This document shows, in pieces, positions 35,914-45,522 of a stretch of 64,000 bases of DNA (positions within the stretch are counted from its first letter, which is position 1; each line of letters begins with the position of its first letter). The translations under genes were made by a program, and so were the position numbers. Where the stretch lies: assembly GCF_020149915.1 (NCBI RefSeq), contig NZ_CP083760.1, positions 744,001 to 808,000 on the forward strand, in the 5' to 3' direction. The notes under the pieces were generated by a model that was not told the DNA's origin, ran no database searches, and saw nothing but the letters and a program-made list of their open reading frames with translations. This stretch comes from Candidatus Sulfidibacterium hydrothermale (GTDB lineage: Bacteria > Bacteroidota > Bacteroidia > Bacteroidales > F082).

Positions 35914-36534
35914 ATGGATTATTCCAAAACGACCAACAAACAGGAAGTACTTGAACCGGGCAAAATTTATCATATTTATAATAAAGCCATAAGTCGGGAT
36001 AAGTTATTTATTATCGAAAAAGACTATTTCTATTTTTTAAAGAAATTAAACCGGTACATTTTGCCGGTAGCGCATATTGTTGCCTATTGTCTTATTCCAA
36101 ATCATTTTCACTTACTGGTAATTATCAAAGATGAAGAAAATATTCCGGTGAAATCGGAAAAGGATAAGGAGAATAAAGCACAAATTGTTTTAAAATCATT
36201 TCGGAATTTTTTTAACAGTTATACAAGGTCTTTTAATGTCATCCATCACAGGAAAGGACGATTGTTTCTTTATCCTTACCAACGGATATTGGTTGATGAT
36301 GAGAATTATTTTATCTGTCTGATGAATTATATCCACAGAAATCCGGTTCATCACGGGTTTGTTAAAAATTATGTTGATTGGAAATTTTCATCTTATAATG
36401 CCTATCTTTCCAAAAGTCCAACGCATATTAATCGTGAAGAAGGACTTTCTTATTTTTCTTCCCTTGACGAATTTGTTCTTTTCCATGAAGAGAATAAATC
36501 TGTCCCCGGAATGGAAAAATACTATTTGGAATAA
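35914..36534 (+). CDS. REP-associated tyrosine transposase (RAYT)
   Basis: 206-residue Y1 HUH single-strand transposase of the IS200/IS605-related RAYT family, which acts on REP hairpins. It has the HUH motif in LIPNHFHLLVII and the nucleophile-helix signature YIHRNPVHHGFV, with the N-terminal GKIYHIYNKAISRDKLF typical of these enzymes. The ATG at 35914 is preferred over 35761 because the upstream extension is just translated REP sequence. REP hairpins lie on both sides (copies before, one after), the normal arrangement for RAYTs. All expected residues seem intact. Confidence 0.9.
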   Translation: MDYSKTTNKQEVLEPGKIYHIYNKAISRDKLFIIEKDYFYFLKKLNRYILPVAHIVAYCLIPNHFHLLVIIKDEENIPVKSEKDKENKAQIVLKSFRNFFNSYTRSFNVIHHRKGRLFLYPYQRILVDDENYFICLMNYIHRNPVHHGFVKNYVDWKFSSYNAYLSKSPTHINREEGLSYFSSLDEFVLFHEENKSVPGMEKYYLE

Positions 36535-36543
36535 GTTCCGGTC

Positions 36544-36575
36544 AACCTTTCAAGTCGGACAGGACTTGAAAGGTT
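36544..36575. repeat. REP hairpin, type A, copy 3
   Basis: Same 13-bp stem and GGACAG loop as copy 1, 10 nt after the transposase stop codon. It closes the RAYT cassette. Confidence 0.9.
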
Positions 36576-36687
36576 GATGGTCATAACCCTACTCGTCCGC
36601 ATCTGTGTCGTGAGGCAGTCCTATGGAACAACGCAGAAACATTTAGTTAGAATCCGGCACGCAAAAATTCGCGTACCAACATGGTGC

Positions 36688-37101
36688 TTAAATTCCTAAT
36701 ATAGCGGCTGTTAAAACAATAAATCCGAAATGGGTAGGGAAGAGGTCTTTTCGCTTGCCGGCGGTGGAATAATATAATCCGAGCAGGATGTTGACGATTG
36801 AAAAAACCTCGAAGGTGATGGTAAGGCCGTGATGGTTTTTTACCACAACCATGATAACGGATGAGGCTGCAATGATGAAAAACACCAGGGACGAGAAATG
36901 TTCCATCATTCTGTTTTTATGAAAAATACCCGAAAGATCGCCATTAAGCAGAAGTTTTACCGGAAAAAAGTAAATGCTCATCAGCGACGCAAAAAATAAA
37001 TACCAATATTCTGCTAACACATGCTTTTCCAGCAAAAAATATAGGACGGATGCCATGACAGGATAGGAAAATTCGTAGCGGGCGATGGTTTGTTTTTTCA
37101 T
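36688..37101 (-). CDS. four-helix integral membrane protein
   Basis: 137 residues, family not recognised. Four hydrophobic segments: about 14-28, 32-52, 70-87 and 95-136 (the last region possibly two helices), with charged loops such as GIFHKNRMMEH. Inner membrane expected. It is divergent from mfd with a 92-nt gap. A near-consensus TACATTTA lies just upstream of its ATG on the minus strand. No partner genes suggest a role. Confidence 0.7.
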   Translation of the reverse strand: MKKQTIARYEFSYPVMASVLYFLLEKHVLAEYWYLFFASLMSIYFFPVKLLLNGDLSGIFHKNRMMEHFSSLVFFIIAASSVIMVVVKNHHGLTITFEVFSIVNILLGLYYSTAGKRKDLFPTHFGFIVLTAAILGI

Positions 37102-37161
37102 ATCCGTAAATGTAAAAAATCTATAGGTAAATAAAGCCGGTTTCTATCTGTAGAAATTCAA

Positions 37162-37169
37162 TACTTTTG
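37162..37169 (+). promoter_or_regulatory. -7 promoter element of mfd
   Basis: TACTTTTG; it overlaps a possible TTG start (37167), which argues for the GTG start at 37194. Confidence 0.5.
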
Positions 37170-37193
37170 CCGTCGGAAAAAAACACTCTTTCC

Positions 37194-40100
37194 GTGGAAG
37201 CAACGGATTTTTTACATCTTTATCAAAAACATCCCAAAATCAGTATTTTGGCTGAAGCCCTGCGCCAGCAAGAAAATCATGTTTTTTTGAAGGGGGTTAT
37301 CGGGTCGGCAACAGCAGGAATTCTGGCATCCCTTTTTATGCAAAGCGGGAAACAACAGCACATTGTGGTTTTGCCCGAAAAAGAAGATGCCGCTTATTTT
37401 TACAATGATATCGAAGCTTTGCTTCAGGATAAAGACATCGACCAACGTGAAAAGCGGGTGCTGTTTTATCCTACGCCATACAAGCGTCCTTACGAGCCGG
37501 AAAAATTGGATAAAGCGTATGAACTTTCACGTACGGAAGTGCTTAAGCGTTTTATGAATAATGATAGGAAAACCATTGTGGTAACCTATCCGGAAGCACT
37601 GGCCGAAAAAGTTATTTCCAGGAATTATCTTAATAAAAACCTGATGAAATTGCGGCAGGATGATGAAATCTCGCCGGATTTTCTCACTGATTTTCTCGTG
37701 GAATTTGCATTTGAGCGGGTGGATTTTGTAGCAGAACCCGGACAATTTGCTCTACGGGGAGGTATTGTGGATGTTTTTTCGTTTTCCAATGACCATCCGT
37801 ATCGTATTGAGTTTTTCGGGGATAAAATTGCTTCTATCCGTACTTTCGACCCGGTGAGTCAGCTTTCGCTGGAAAAGCTTTCGCGTATAACCCTTCTTCC
37901 TGATGTGCAAAACCGGTATCTCCGGGAAGAACGCATTAGTTTTTTGGATTATCTTCCTCCGAAGACACGTTGGTGGCTTACCGATATCGAATTGATTCAT
38001 GATCGTCTGGTACATGAATACGAAAAAGCACTCAATATTTTCGAGCAGCTTTCCGGAGAAGAACAACGGAGTCCTGAAGAACTTTTTATCGACGGGAAAC
38101 ATTTTATGGAGAAAATGGATATTTTGCCTACTGTGGAATGGGGTATTCATTCGCTTTTCTCCGATCATTTTTCCGTTTCTTTTCATACCTCTCCCCAGCC
38201 GGCTTTTCATAAAAATTTTGAGTTGTTGGCTGAAGATTTACGTAAACAGTCAGAAGCAGGGTATCGCCCGTTTATCTTTTCTGAAAACACAAAGCAGACC
38301 GAACGGCTGCAACATGTTTTTGAAGAAATGGACCATAGCGGAGACCGCCAGCCGGTGCATTTTACGGCGGTTCACATGAGCCTGACAGCTGGTTTTATTG
38401 ATCACGATTTAAAAATCCTTTGTTATACCGATCATCAGCTTTTTGAGCGGTACCACAAGTTTCACTTACGAGAAGGGTTTGGTCGTAAAGAATCCCTTTC
38501 CATCAAGGAACTGTATAATCTGAATCCGGGTGATTATGTAACCCATATCGACCATGGCGTGGGACGCTTTGACGGATTACAGATCATTGAGAATAATGGC
38601 AAAAAGCAAGAAGCTGTCCGGTTGATTTATAAGAATGGAGATATTTTGTATGTCAACATTCATTCGTTGCATCGCATTGCCAAATATGTGGGAAAAGATG
38701 GTACGCCACCCCAATTGCACCGTTTGGGATCCGGAGCCTGGAATCGGCTGAAAAACAAAACCAAATCGAAAGTAAAAGACATTGCCCGTGATTTAATTAA
38801 GTTGTACGCCCGCCGTAAAGCAGTAAAAGGATATGCTTTTCAGCCGGATACTTACTTGCAGAACGAATTGGAAGCCAGCTTTATTTATGAGGATACCCCG
38901 GACCAGTTAAGAGCGACACAAGAGGTAAAGCACGATATGGAACAGGAGCATCCGATGGATCGCCTCATTTGCGGAGATGTGGGATTTGGGAAAACCGAAA
39001 TAGCTATTCGTGCTGCTTTTAAGGCCGTAACCGACAGTAAGCAAGTTGCGGTTTTGGTGCCGACAACGATTTTAGCATTACAGCATTACAAAACTTTTTC
39101 TGAACGGTTGAAAGATTTTCCGGTGACCATTGATTACATCAACCGGTTTAAAAGTACCCGGCAGCAAAAAGAAACATTACAGAAGCTGAAAGAAGGGCGT
39201 ATCGACATTCTCATTGGTACTCATCGTATTTTGAGCAAAGATGTGGAATTTAAAGATCTGGGATTGTTTATTGTGGACGAAGAACAGAAATTTGGGGTGT
39301 CGGCCAAGGAAAAAATCCGGCAAATGCGGGTACATGTAGATACGCTTACCTTGACGGCTACCCCTATTCCGCGTACTTTGCAGTTTTCGCTTATGGGGGC
39401 TCGCGATCTTTCTATTATCAACACAGCGCCGCCTAACCGTTATCCGGTACAAACAGAGTTGCGCTCATTCAATCCGCATACGATTAGCGAGGCTATCCAT
39501 TATGAAATGGCGCGGGGCGGACAGGTTTTTTTCCTGCATAACCGGGTTCAAAACATCATGCAAGTGTATGATATGCTGAAAAAATTTGTTCCGGATGCCC
39601 GTATTGCCGTGGCTCACGGACAAATGGAGGGTAAAAAGCTGGAAAAAATCATGCTTGACTTTGTGGAAGGGTTGTACGATGTGTTATTGGCTACAACCAT
39701 CATTGAATCCGGCCTGGATATCCCCAACGCCAATACCATTATCATCAACGATGCGCAGAATTATGGTTTGAGCGATTTGCACCAATTGCGAGGTCGGGTA
39801 GGAAGATCCAATAAAAAAGCTTTTTGTTATTTGCTTACTCCGCCGTTGGCATCGCTGCCGCAAGATGCTCGCAAAAGGTTAAAAGCCATTACAGAATATG
39901 CCGATTTAGGCAGTGGTTTTAACATCGCCATGCGCGATTTGGATATTCGCGGAGCCGGAAACATCCTGGGTGCTGAGCAAAGCGGATTCATCTCGGAAAT
40001 TGGTATTGAAATGTATCAAAAGATTCTGGATGAAGCACTTGCCGAACTGAAAGAAAATGAGTTTAAAGAGTTGTTTGCCCACGAGAAAAAAGAACAGGAA

Positions 40101-40556
40101 TTTGTCCGGGAGTGTCAGCTTGAAACCGACATGGAGATTTTTATTCCGGTAGATTACGTCAGCAGTGCTTCCGAACGCCTTTTGCTTTATAAAGAGCTGG
40201 ACAGTTTGAAAACCAAAGAAGCGTTGGAACAATTCCGTCAAAAGCTCATCGACCGTTTTGGCCCGCCTCCGCCTGCTGTAAAAGCCCTTTTGGATGCTTT
40301 GTGGCTGCGCCGTCAGGCACAGCAATTCGGCTTCGAAAAATTAATTCTGAAGTTTAACAAAATGACGGGTGTTTTTGCCGGAAACGAAGAAGCCGATTTT
40401 TTCCAATCTGAAATTTTTGGAAAAATCATTGAAACGGTGAAAGAACATCAGGGATGCTGCGAAATCAAAGAGAAAAAAGGAAAACTGATGCTGGTGTTTG
40501 AAAATGTCCGTTCGGTATCGCAGGCATTACAAAAGTTAGGGCTTTTCATCAAATAA
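37194..40556 (+). CDS. mfd: transcription-repair coupling factor Mfd
   Basis: Superfamily 2 translocase that removes RNA polymerase stalled at DNA damage and recruits UvrA. About 1120 residues. UvrB-like N-terminal modules, CarD-like RNA polymerase interaction domain (NPGDYVTHIDHGVGRFDGL), helicase motifs I GDVGFGKTEIA, II DEEQ in FIVDEEQKFGV, III TLTATPIPRTLQ, VI QLRGRVGRS, and the C-terminal TRCF domain. No ATG is available near the N-terminus: GTG at 37194 is chosen because the alternative TTG at 37167 lies inside the TACTTTTG promoter element. thiL follows 89 nt later with its own promoter. Confidence 0.94.
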   Translation: MEATDFLHLYQKHPKISILAEALRQQENHVFLKGVIGSATAGILASLFMQSGKQQHIVVLPEKEDAAYFYNDIEALLQDKDIDQREKRVLFYPTPYKRPYEPEKLDKAYELSRTEVLKRFMNNDRKTIVVTYPEALAEKVISRNYLNKNLMKLRQDDEISPDFLTDFLVEFAFERVDFVAEPGQFALRGGIVDVFSFSNDHPYRIEFFGDKIASIRTFDPVSQLSLEKLSRITLLPDVQNRYLREERISFLDYLPPKTRWWLTDIELIHDRLVHEYEKALNIFEQLSGEEQRSPEELFIDGKHFMEKMDILPTVEWGIHSLFSDHFSVSFHTSPQPAFHKNFELLAEDLRKQSEAGYRPFIFSENTKQTERLQHVFEEMDHSGDRQPVHFTAVHMSLTAGFIDHDLKILCYTDHQLFERYHKFHLREGFGRKESLSIKELYNLNPGDYVTHIDHGVGRFDGLQIIENNGKKQEAVRLIYKNGDILYVNIHSLHRIAKYVGKDGTPPQLHRLGSGAWNRLKNKTKSKVKDIARDLIKLYARRKAVKGYAFQPDTYLQNELEASFIYEDTPDQLRATQEVKHDMEQEHPMDRLICGDVGFGKTEIAIRAAFKAVTDSKQVAVLVPTTILALQHYKTFSERLKDFPVTIDYINRFKSTRQQKETLQKLKEGRIDILIGTHRILSKDVEFKDLGLFIVDEEQKFGVSAKEKIRQMRVHVDTLTLTATPIPRTLQFSLMGARDLSIINTAPPNRYPVQTELRSFNPHTISEAIHYEMARGGQVFFLHNRVQNIMQVYDMLKKFVPDARIAVAHGQMEGKKLEKIMLDFVEGLYDVLLATTIIESGLDIPNANTIIINDAQNYGLSDLHQLRGRVGRSNKKAFCYLLTPPLASLPQDARKRLKAITEYADLGSGFNIAMRDLDIRGAGNILGAEQSGFISEIGIEMYQKILDEALAELKENEFKELFAHEKKEQEFVRECQLETDMEIFIPVDYVSSASERLLLYKELDSLKTKEALEQFRQKLIDRFGPPPPAVKALLDALWLRRQAQQFGFEKLILKFNKMTGVFAGNEEADFFQSEIFGKIIETVKEHQGCCEIKEKKGKLMLVFENVRSVSQALQKLGLFIK

Positions 40557-40622
40557 AACTCATCTGAAAAGTACTTGCCTGGCTTTTTATTCTTGCATGC
40601 CAGCAGGTGAAGCAGAAAGCGT

Positions 40623-40630
40623 TACTTTTG
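40623..40630 (+). promoter_or_regulatory. -7 promoter element of thiL
   Basis: TACTTTTG, 15 nt before the thiL ATG. Confidence 0.5.
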
Positions 40631-40645
40631 CAAAAAAATAAAAAT

Positions 40646-41686
40646 ATGAGTGACCGGAAGTTAACCGATATTGCTGAATTAGGAGAGTTTGGTTTGATCA
40701 ACCGACTGACACAGAATATTCCACTGACCCAAAAATCAACGGTAAAAGGGGTTGGCGACGATGCCGCCGTGCTTAAAAACGGAACCAAAAAATACACATT
40801 GGTTTCTACCGATTTGCTGATTGAAGGTGTACATTTTGATATGATGTATACGCCGTTGAAACATTTGGGATACAAAGCCGCCGTGGTAAACTTTTCGGAT
40901 ATGGCGGCCATGAACGGCATCCCCAAACAAATTGTGGTCGGACTGGCGGTTTCATCAAAATATTCATTGGAAGCACTGGAAGAGTTTTACGAAGGAATTA
41001 AAAAAGCCTGTGAATTTTATCATGTTGATTTTGTGGGAGGCGATACCAGCAGCAGTATTCACGGATTATTTATTTCGGTAACGGTGATCGGGGAAGTACA
41101 AAAGGAAAAAATTGCCTATCGCAGTGGTGCTAAGTCTGGCGATATTTTGTGTGTAACCGGTGATTTGGGGGGCGCTTATATGGGATTGTTGTTGCTGGAA
41201 CGGGAGAAAAAAGTTTTTAAAGCCAATCCGAATATGCAACCGGATATGGCTGGAAAAGAATACATTCTGGAACGGCAACTGAAACCGGAAGCCCGTACCG
41301 ACATGGTGAAAAAACTGGCAGAGAAACAAATTGTTCCCACCGCAATGATTGATATCTCAGACGGCCTGGCTTCTGAAGCGCTGCATATTGCCAAAGCTTC
41401 TGCTGCCGGTATTGTGATTTACGAAGACCGTATTCCCATCGATCCGGTGACGTATGATACGGCTCAGGAGTTTTCTCTGGTTCCTGCCGTGGCAGCGCTG
41501 AACGGAGGCGAAGATTATGAACTGCTTTTTACGGTTAAACAGGCCGATTACGACAAAATTAAAGAGATGCCTGATGTGAGCGTAATTGGATATGTTTCGG
41601 ATATTTCAGAAGGAAACCGGCTGATTACTCCGGATAATCAGGTCATTGAACTGACGGCTCAGGGTTGGGATGCCCTGAAAAAATAA
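40646..41686 (+). CDS. thiL: thiamine-monophosphate kinase
   Basis: Phosphorylates thiamine monophosphate to the cofactor thiamine diphosphate. 346 residues in the PurM/AIR-synthase fold: GVGDDAAVLKNG metal-binding start, STDLLIEGVHFD, NFSDMAAMNGIPKQIVVGLAV, FVGGDTSSS, DISDGLASEALHI and LNGGEDYELLFTV all match ThiL. The start MSDRKLTDIAELGEFGLI at 40646 is right after the promoter element. No other thiamine genes are adjacent. Confidence 0.95.
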   Translation: MSDRKLTDIAELGEFGLINRLTQNIPLTQKSTVKGVGDDAAVLKNGTKKYTLVSTDLLIEGVHFDMMYTPLKHLGYKAAVVNFSDMAAMNGIPKQIVVGLAVSSKYSLEALEEFYEGIKKACEFYHVDFVGGDTSSSIHGLFISVTVIGEVQKEKIAYRSGAKSGDILCVTGDLGGAYMGLLLLEREKKVFKANPNMQPDMAGKEYILERQLKPEARTDMVKKLAEKQIVPTAMIDISDGLASEALHIAKASAAGIVIYEDRIPIDPVTYDTAQEFSLVPAVAALNGGEDYELLFTVKQADYDKIKEMPDVSVIGYVSDISEGNRLITPDNQVIELTAQGWDALKK

Positions 41687-41767
41687 ACCGGGTATTGTTT
41701 TTATGCCTGAAGTAACAGGAAGAGCGTAACTTTCTTTCCCTGAAAAGGAATATCCTGATTTTTTATG

Positions 41768-41775
41768 TACATTTG
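41768..41775 (+). promoter_or_regulatory. -7 promoter element of the FIST-led operon
   Basis: TACATTTG, 22 nt before the ATG at 41798; it overlaps an alternative upstream ATG (41765), which it argues against. Confidence 0.5.
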
Positions 41776-41797
41776 CTTATCATCAGCAAATGGACAA

Positions 41798-42940
41798 ATG
41801 ATAACATCGCATACTTTTGTTGCTCTTTCGTATAGCGAGTTTCAGGAAAAATTTAATCATGCTTTAAATGTTATTTCGTTTAAGCCTACACTGGCTTTTG
41901 TTTTTGCATCGGTTTCTTTTCCGCTAACATCCCTTATGGATGTCTTTAAATCGCAACAAATCAGATTGTTCGGGAGTACTACGGGGGGCGAAATTTTATT
42001 TGATAAAACCCTGAATCATATTGGTGAAAAGTCGGTGGTCGTTGTGTTAACCGATATTCACCCGGATTGTTTTCGGCTTTTTCCTGTGAAAAGAGGAAAT
42101 GCTACGCCTTATGCGTTGGGTGCTCAGCTCGGGGAGAAAATAACAGCTGCTTTTCGTCATCCTTCTGCGTTGGTGGTGGGCAGTGGCATTGTCATGGACG
42201 GACAGGCACTTGTCGAAGGAATTGTTTCGAAAACCGGTAATGAAATGCCTCTTTATGGTGGTCTTGCCGGCGATGATGGCCGTTTTGAAAAAACCTTTGT
42301 ATTTACCGAAGAAACCGTTACCGATGATGGGGTTATTGCTTTGGTTCTTAATCAGTCTAAGATAGAATTGACCGGGATGATCAGCGGAGGATGGATTAGT
42401 CTGGGGGCTGAGTTTACAGTGGATAAAGCAGATGGAAATACGGTATATCAAATCAACGGTTTGCCGGCTTTAGACATGTACATGAATTATCTGAATGTAA
42501 AAGAAGAAGATTTGCCGGCCATGGGAATTGAATATCCGTTTATGGTGCGAAATGAAGATGGAACCAGTGTTTTACGGGCCATTACCGGAATAGATAAAGA
42601 CCGGAGAAGCCTGATTTTTGCCGGTTCGGTACCTGCCGGTTCGGTAATCTCCTTTTCCACTTCGCCGGGATTTGAGATCATGGAAAATACCCGCGAAAAG
42701 ATTATTGCTTTTCATGAAAAAAATAAAAAAGCCGATTTGTTGATTCTTTTTTCCTGTATAGCCCGTCACCTGGCTTTAGGTCCGCTTATCTCCACGGAGA
42801 TCAAGCTGGCTTCCATCAAATGGAAGAAGCCGTTGGCTGGTTTTTTTACCTACGGAGAAATAGGAAACAACGAAAAAGGTCATAGTACTTTTCATAATCA
42901 AACATTTACTCTCGCATTGTTGCGAAAAAAGAGAAGTTGA
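41798..42940 (+). CDS. FIST-domain sensor protein
   Basis: 380 residues. FIST_N (about 20-200: LFGSTTGGEILFDKTL, GAQLGEKI, LVVGSGIVMDGQ, EMPLYGGLAGDDGRF) and FIST_C (about 220-365: YQINGLPALDMYMNYL, ISFSTSPGFEIME, ILFSCIARHLALG, GFFTYGEIGN). FIST proteins are intracellular sensors thought to bind small ligands such as amino acids and often pair with kinases. Here the next gene, 6 nt away, is a cytosolic hybrid histidine kinase. The final segment GEIGN..STFHNQTFTLALL is the usual FIST_C end. Ligand unknown; the downstream glutaminase makes glutamine or glutamate a reasonable guess. Confidence 0.9.
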   Translation: MITSHTFVALSYSEFQEKFNHALNVISFKPTLAFVFASVSFPLTSLMDVFKSQQIRLFGSTTGGEILFDKTLNHIGEKSVVVVLTDIHPDCFRLFPVKRGNATPYALGAQLGEKITAAFRHPSALVVGSGIVMDGQALVEGIVSKTGNEMPLYGGLAGDDGRFEKTFVFTEETVTDDGVIALVLNQSKIELTGMISGGWISLGAEFTVDKADGNTVYQINGLPALDMYMNYLNVKEEDLPAMGIEYPFMVRNEDGTSVLRAITGIDKDRRSLIFAGSVPAGSVISFSTSPGFEIMENTREKIIAFHEKNKKADLLILFSCIARHLALGPLISTEIKLASIKWKKPLAGFFTYGEIGNNEKGHSTFHNQTFTLALLRKKRS

Positions 42941-42946
42941 TTGGCC

Positions 42947-44707
42947 ATGCAAAAAATAATTCAGCAACTTATTGAAAAACTCAACCGACTAAACGAAGCG
43001 GAAGATTTCGGGAAGCTGAAACTGGAAATGCTTTCTGATATTCACCGGCTGGCCACAGAAGCCGATATCCTGAATTTTAAACTGGAAAGGGCTTTAAAGG
43101 ATAAAAACGTGGTGAATTCTTTGCTTACCCGAACTTCCGAAGATCTGAAACGGGCTTTGCAGAAAAAAGAAAACCAGTCGGAATTACTGAAAATGTTGCT
43201 GAATACCATCCCGGCCTTGGTGTATTTTAAAGATAACGACTTTCGCTATCAGCTCGTGAATGAGGCTTTTCTTGATTTTTCGGGGCTTTCGCCTGATGAG
43301 GTGATTGGGAAAAAATTAAAAGACGTTTTCACCCATTACTTGCCGGAAGGAAAATATCAGGAACTGGAAAAACAGGTAATTGAAAGCGGACGTTTCTTTT
43401 ACAATGTAGAGGAACAGGTAGAACAAAACAACAAGAAAATATGGGTGCATACCAATATTGCTCCGGTACGCAATAAAGAAGGAAAAATCATCGGACTTAT
43501 TGGTATATCGTGGGATATAAGTAACCAGAAAAATTATGAGTTCCAGCTGAAAAAAGCCCGCGACCAAGCCGAAGAAGGTATTCGTGTTAAAGACCGGTTT
43601 TTGGCTAATATGAGCCACGAAATCAGAACCCCGTTGAATGGGATCTTTGGTATGGCTGAGATTCTGAGCCAGACACCACTTGAAGAAAAGCAACAGGAAT
43701 ACCTTGATTCGCTGCTGAAATCAACCAAACATCTGATGGGACTGATTGAGGATGTTTTTGAATTCTCAGCCATAGAAACCAGACGGTATAAACCGAAGAT
43801 TGGTTCTTTTCATCTTCCTTCGTTATTAAAAAAGACCACGGAAAAATTCAAGAAGGAAGCTGCTGAAAAAGGAATCTCTTTTCAGATTTCGATTGATGCT
43901 GCCCTGCCGGATTATTTTACGGGCGACCAGGAAGCCTTGCGCATTATTTTGCAGAATCTGTTGAGTAATGCCGTTAAATTTACGCATCACGGACAAGTGA
44001 AGTTGCGGGTTTACCCGGTCAAATCTGTTGCGCCGGATGAGCTGATGGTTCGGTTCGATGTGGAAGATTCCGGTATTGGTATTAGCAACGTTCATCTTGA
44101 AAAGATTTTTGACAGCTTCTCTCAGGTGGATGCGTCCACGACAAAAAATTATCAGGGAACTGGCTTGGGACTGGCTATTTCCGAACGGTTGACGAAAATA
44201 ATGAACGGACATATTGGCGTGAAAAGTAAAGAAAACGCCGGTTCGCTTTTTTGGTTTGAAGTGCCGCTGAAAACCAAACAACCCGAAACGGAAGTTTTTG
44301 ATGAAGCCCGAATCCTGGATCTTCTGAAAGGTTTTCGCATCCTGCTGGTGGAAGATAATTTGATTAATCAGAAAATCAGTAAGATCACACTTGAAAAAAG
44401 CGGCTGCCGGTTAGATGTGGCGAATAATGGAAAAGAAGGAGTTAAAAAATACAGGGAGAAGCCATACGATTTAATCCTGATGGATATCCAGATGCCGGTC
44501 ATGGACGGTTTGGAGGCTACCCGGCAAATCCGGGCTTTTGAGAAAGAACAAGGAATACGCCACTCGTATATTGTTGCCCTTACAGCTAATGCTACGGAAA
44601 ATGACCGGAAAAAAGCCATGGATGCCGGAATGGACGGATTTATTGCCAAGCCGTTTAACCCAAAAGTTTTATTCAAAATTCTTCACCAACTGATTATTAA
44701 AGAGTAG
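42947..44707 (+). CDS. hybrid histidine kinase paired with the FIST sensor
   Basis: 586 residues, no membrane segment. N-terminal coiled region (1-80), one PAS domain (84-195, TIPALVYFKDNDFRYQLVNEAF), HisKA with His224 in NMSHEIRTPLNGI, HATPase_c (N box NLLSNAVKFTHHG, G1 EDSGIGIS, G2 GTGLGLAI), and a C-terminal receiver with phospho-acceptor Asp513 in DLILMDIQMPVMDG and conserved Lys in FIAKPFNP. No DNA-binding output, so a phosphotransfer partner or protein interaction must act downstream. It starts 6 nt after the FIST gene and ends 3 nt before the TSUP gene. Confidence 0.94.
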   Translation: MQKIIQQLIEKLNRLNEAEDFGKLKLEMLSDIHRLATEADILNFKLERALKDKNVVNSLLTRTSEDLKRALQKKENQSELLKMLLNTIPALVYFKDNDFRYQLVNEAFLDFSGLSPDEVIGKKLKDVFTHYLPEGKYQELEKQVIESGRFFYNVEEQVEQNNKKIWVHTNIAPVRNKEGKIIGLIGISWDISNQKNYEFQLKKARDQAEEGIRVKDRFLANMSHEIRTPLNGIFGMAEILSQTPLEEKQQEYLDSLLKSTKHLMGLIEDVFEFSAIETRRYKPKIGSFHLPSLLKKTTEKFKKEAAEKGISFQISIDAALPDYFTGDQEALRIILQNLLSNAVKFTHHGQVKLRVYPVKSVAPDELMVRFDVEDSGIGISNVHLEKIFDSFSQVDASTTKNYQGTGLGLAISERLTKIMNGHIGVKSKENAGSLFWFEVPLKTKQPETEVFDEARILDLLKGFRILLVEDNLINQKISKITLEKSGCRLDVANNGKEGVKKYREKPYDLILMDIQMPVMDGLEATRQIRAFEKEQGIRHSYIVALTANATENDRKKAMDAGMDGFIAKPFNPKVLFKILHQLIIKE

Positions 44708-44710
44708 CTT

Positions 44711-45511
44711 ATGAATTTGGCTGAATTGTTGATTTTGATTTTATCGGGAGTGGTTGTGGGGTTTATCAACACGCTGGCCGGTGGCGGAAGTATAATTTCT
44801 CTTTCGATTTTGATTATGCTCGGACTCCCGGCTACGGTGGCCAATGGAACTAATCGTGTAGCCATTGCACTGCAAAATGTAGTGGCCGTTTCCAGTTTTA
44901 AACAGCAAAAAGTGCTCGAAATCCGTAAAGCACTTTATCTTTCCATTCCGGCGATTTTTGGTTCCATTGTCGGGGCCTGGATTGCTGTGGATATCAACGA
45001 AGCTGTTTTTGAGAAAGCCATTGGCATTATTATGCTGGTAATGCTGATTTTTGTTTTGTTTAAACCACAACAATACATTTACGGACGTGCCGAAATTAGC
45101 GAAAAACCGGTTCGTTGGGGAACCTATGTGGCTTTTTTCTTTATTGGCATTTACGCCGGTTTTATTCATATGGGCGTGGGATATTTCTTACTGGCAGGTA
45201 TTGTACTGGGGGCAGGATATGATCTGGTTAAAGCCAATGCCATAAAAGTTTTGATTATTTTGGCGTATGCTCCTTTTACACTGGTTGTCTTTTTTCTGCA
45301 TCATGAAATTAACTGGATATTCGGATTGGTTATGGCGCTCGGAAATATGCTGGGAGCCTGGCTGGCCTCACGGATGGCTGTAAAAAAAGGTGTTAATTTT
45401 GTTAAATGGGTTATTGTGCTGGTCATTTTAATGACGTCAGCACAAATGTTTGGTATTTACGATTTTAAGAGTTTGCTATTTCCTTTAACCGGACAGGCAG
45501 CCATGCATTAA
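44711..45511 (+). CDS. TSUP (TauE/SafE) family membrane transporter
   Basis: 266 residues with about eight hydrophobic helices. N-terminal family motif GVVVGFINTLAGGGSIISLSIL and its second-half counterpart FFIGIYAGFIHMGVGYFLLAGIV identify TSUP/TauE. Members move sulfite, sulfoacetate, sulfonates or other organic anions; the substrate is not readable from sequence. The position between a sensor kinase and glutaminase genes, with gaps of 3 and 11 nt, points to coexpression and perhaps to uptake or export linked to amino-acid or sulfur anion metabolism. Confidence 0.9.
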   Translation: MNLAELLILILSGVVVGFINTLAGGGSIISLSILIMLGLPATVANGTNRVAIALQNVVAVSSFKQQKVLEIRKALYLSIPAIFGSIVGAWIAVDINEAVFEKAIGIIMLVMLIFVLFKPQQYIYGRAEISEKPVRWGTYVAFFFIGIYAGFIHMGVGYFLLAGIVLGAGYDLVKANAIKVLIILAYAPFTLVVFFLHHEINWIFGLVMALGNMLGAWLASRMAVKKGVNFVKWVIVLVILMTSAQMFGIYDFKSLLFPLTGQAAMH

Positions 45512-45522
45512 AAAAGAATAAA

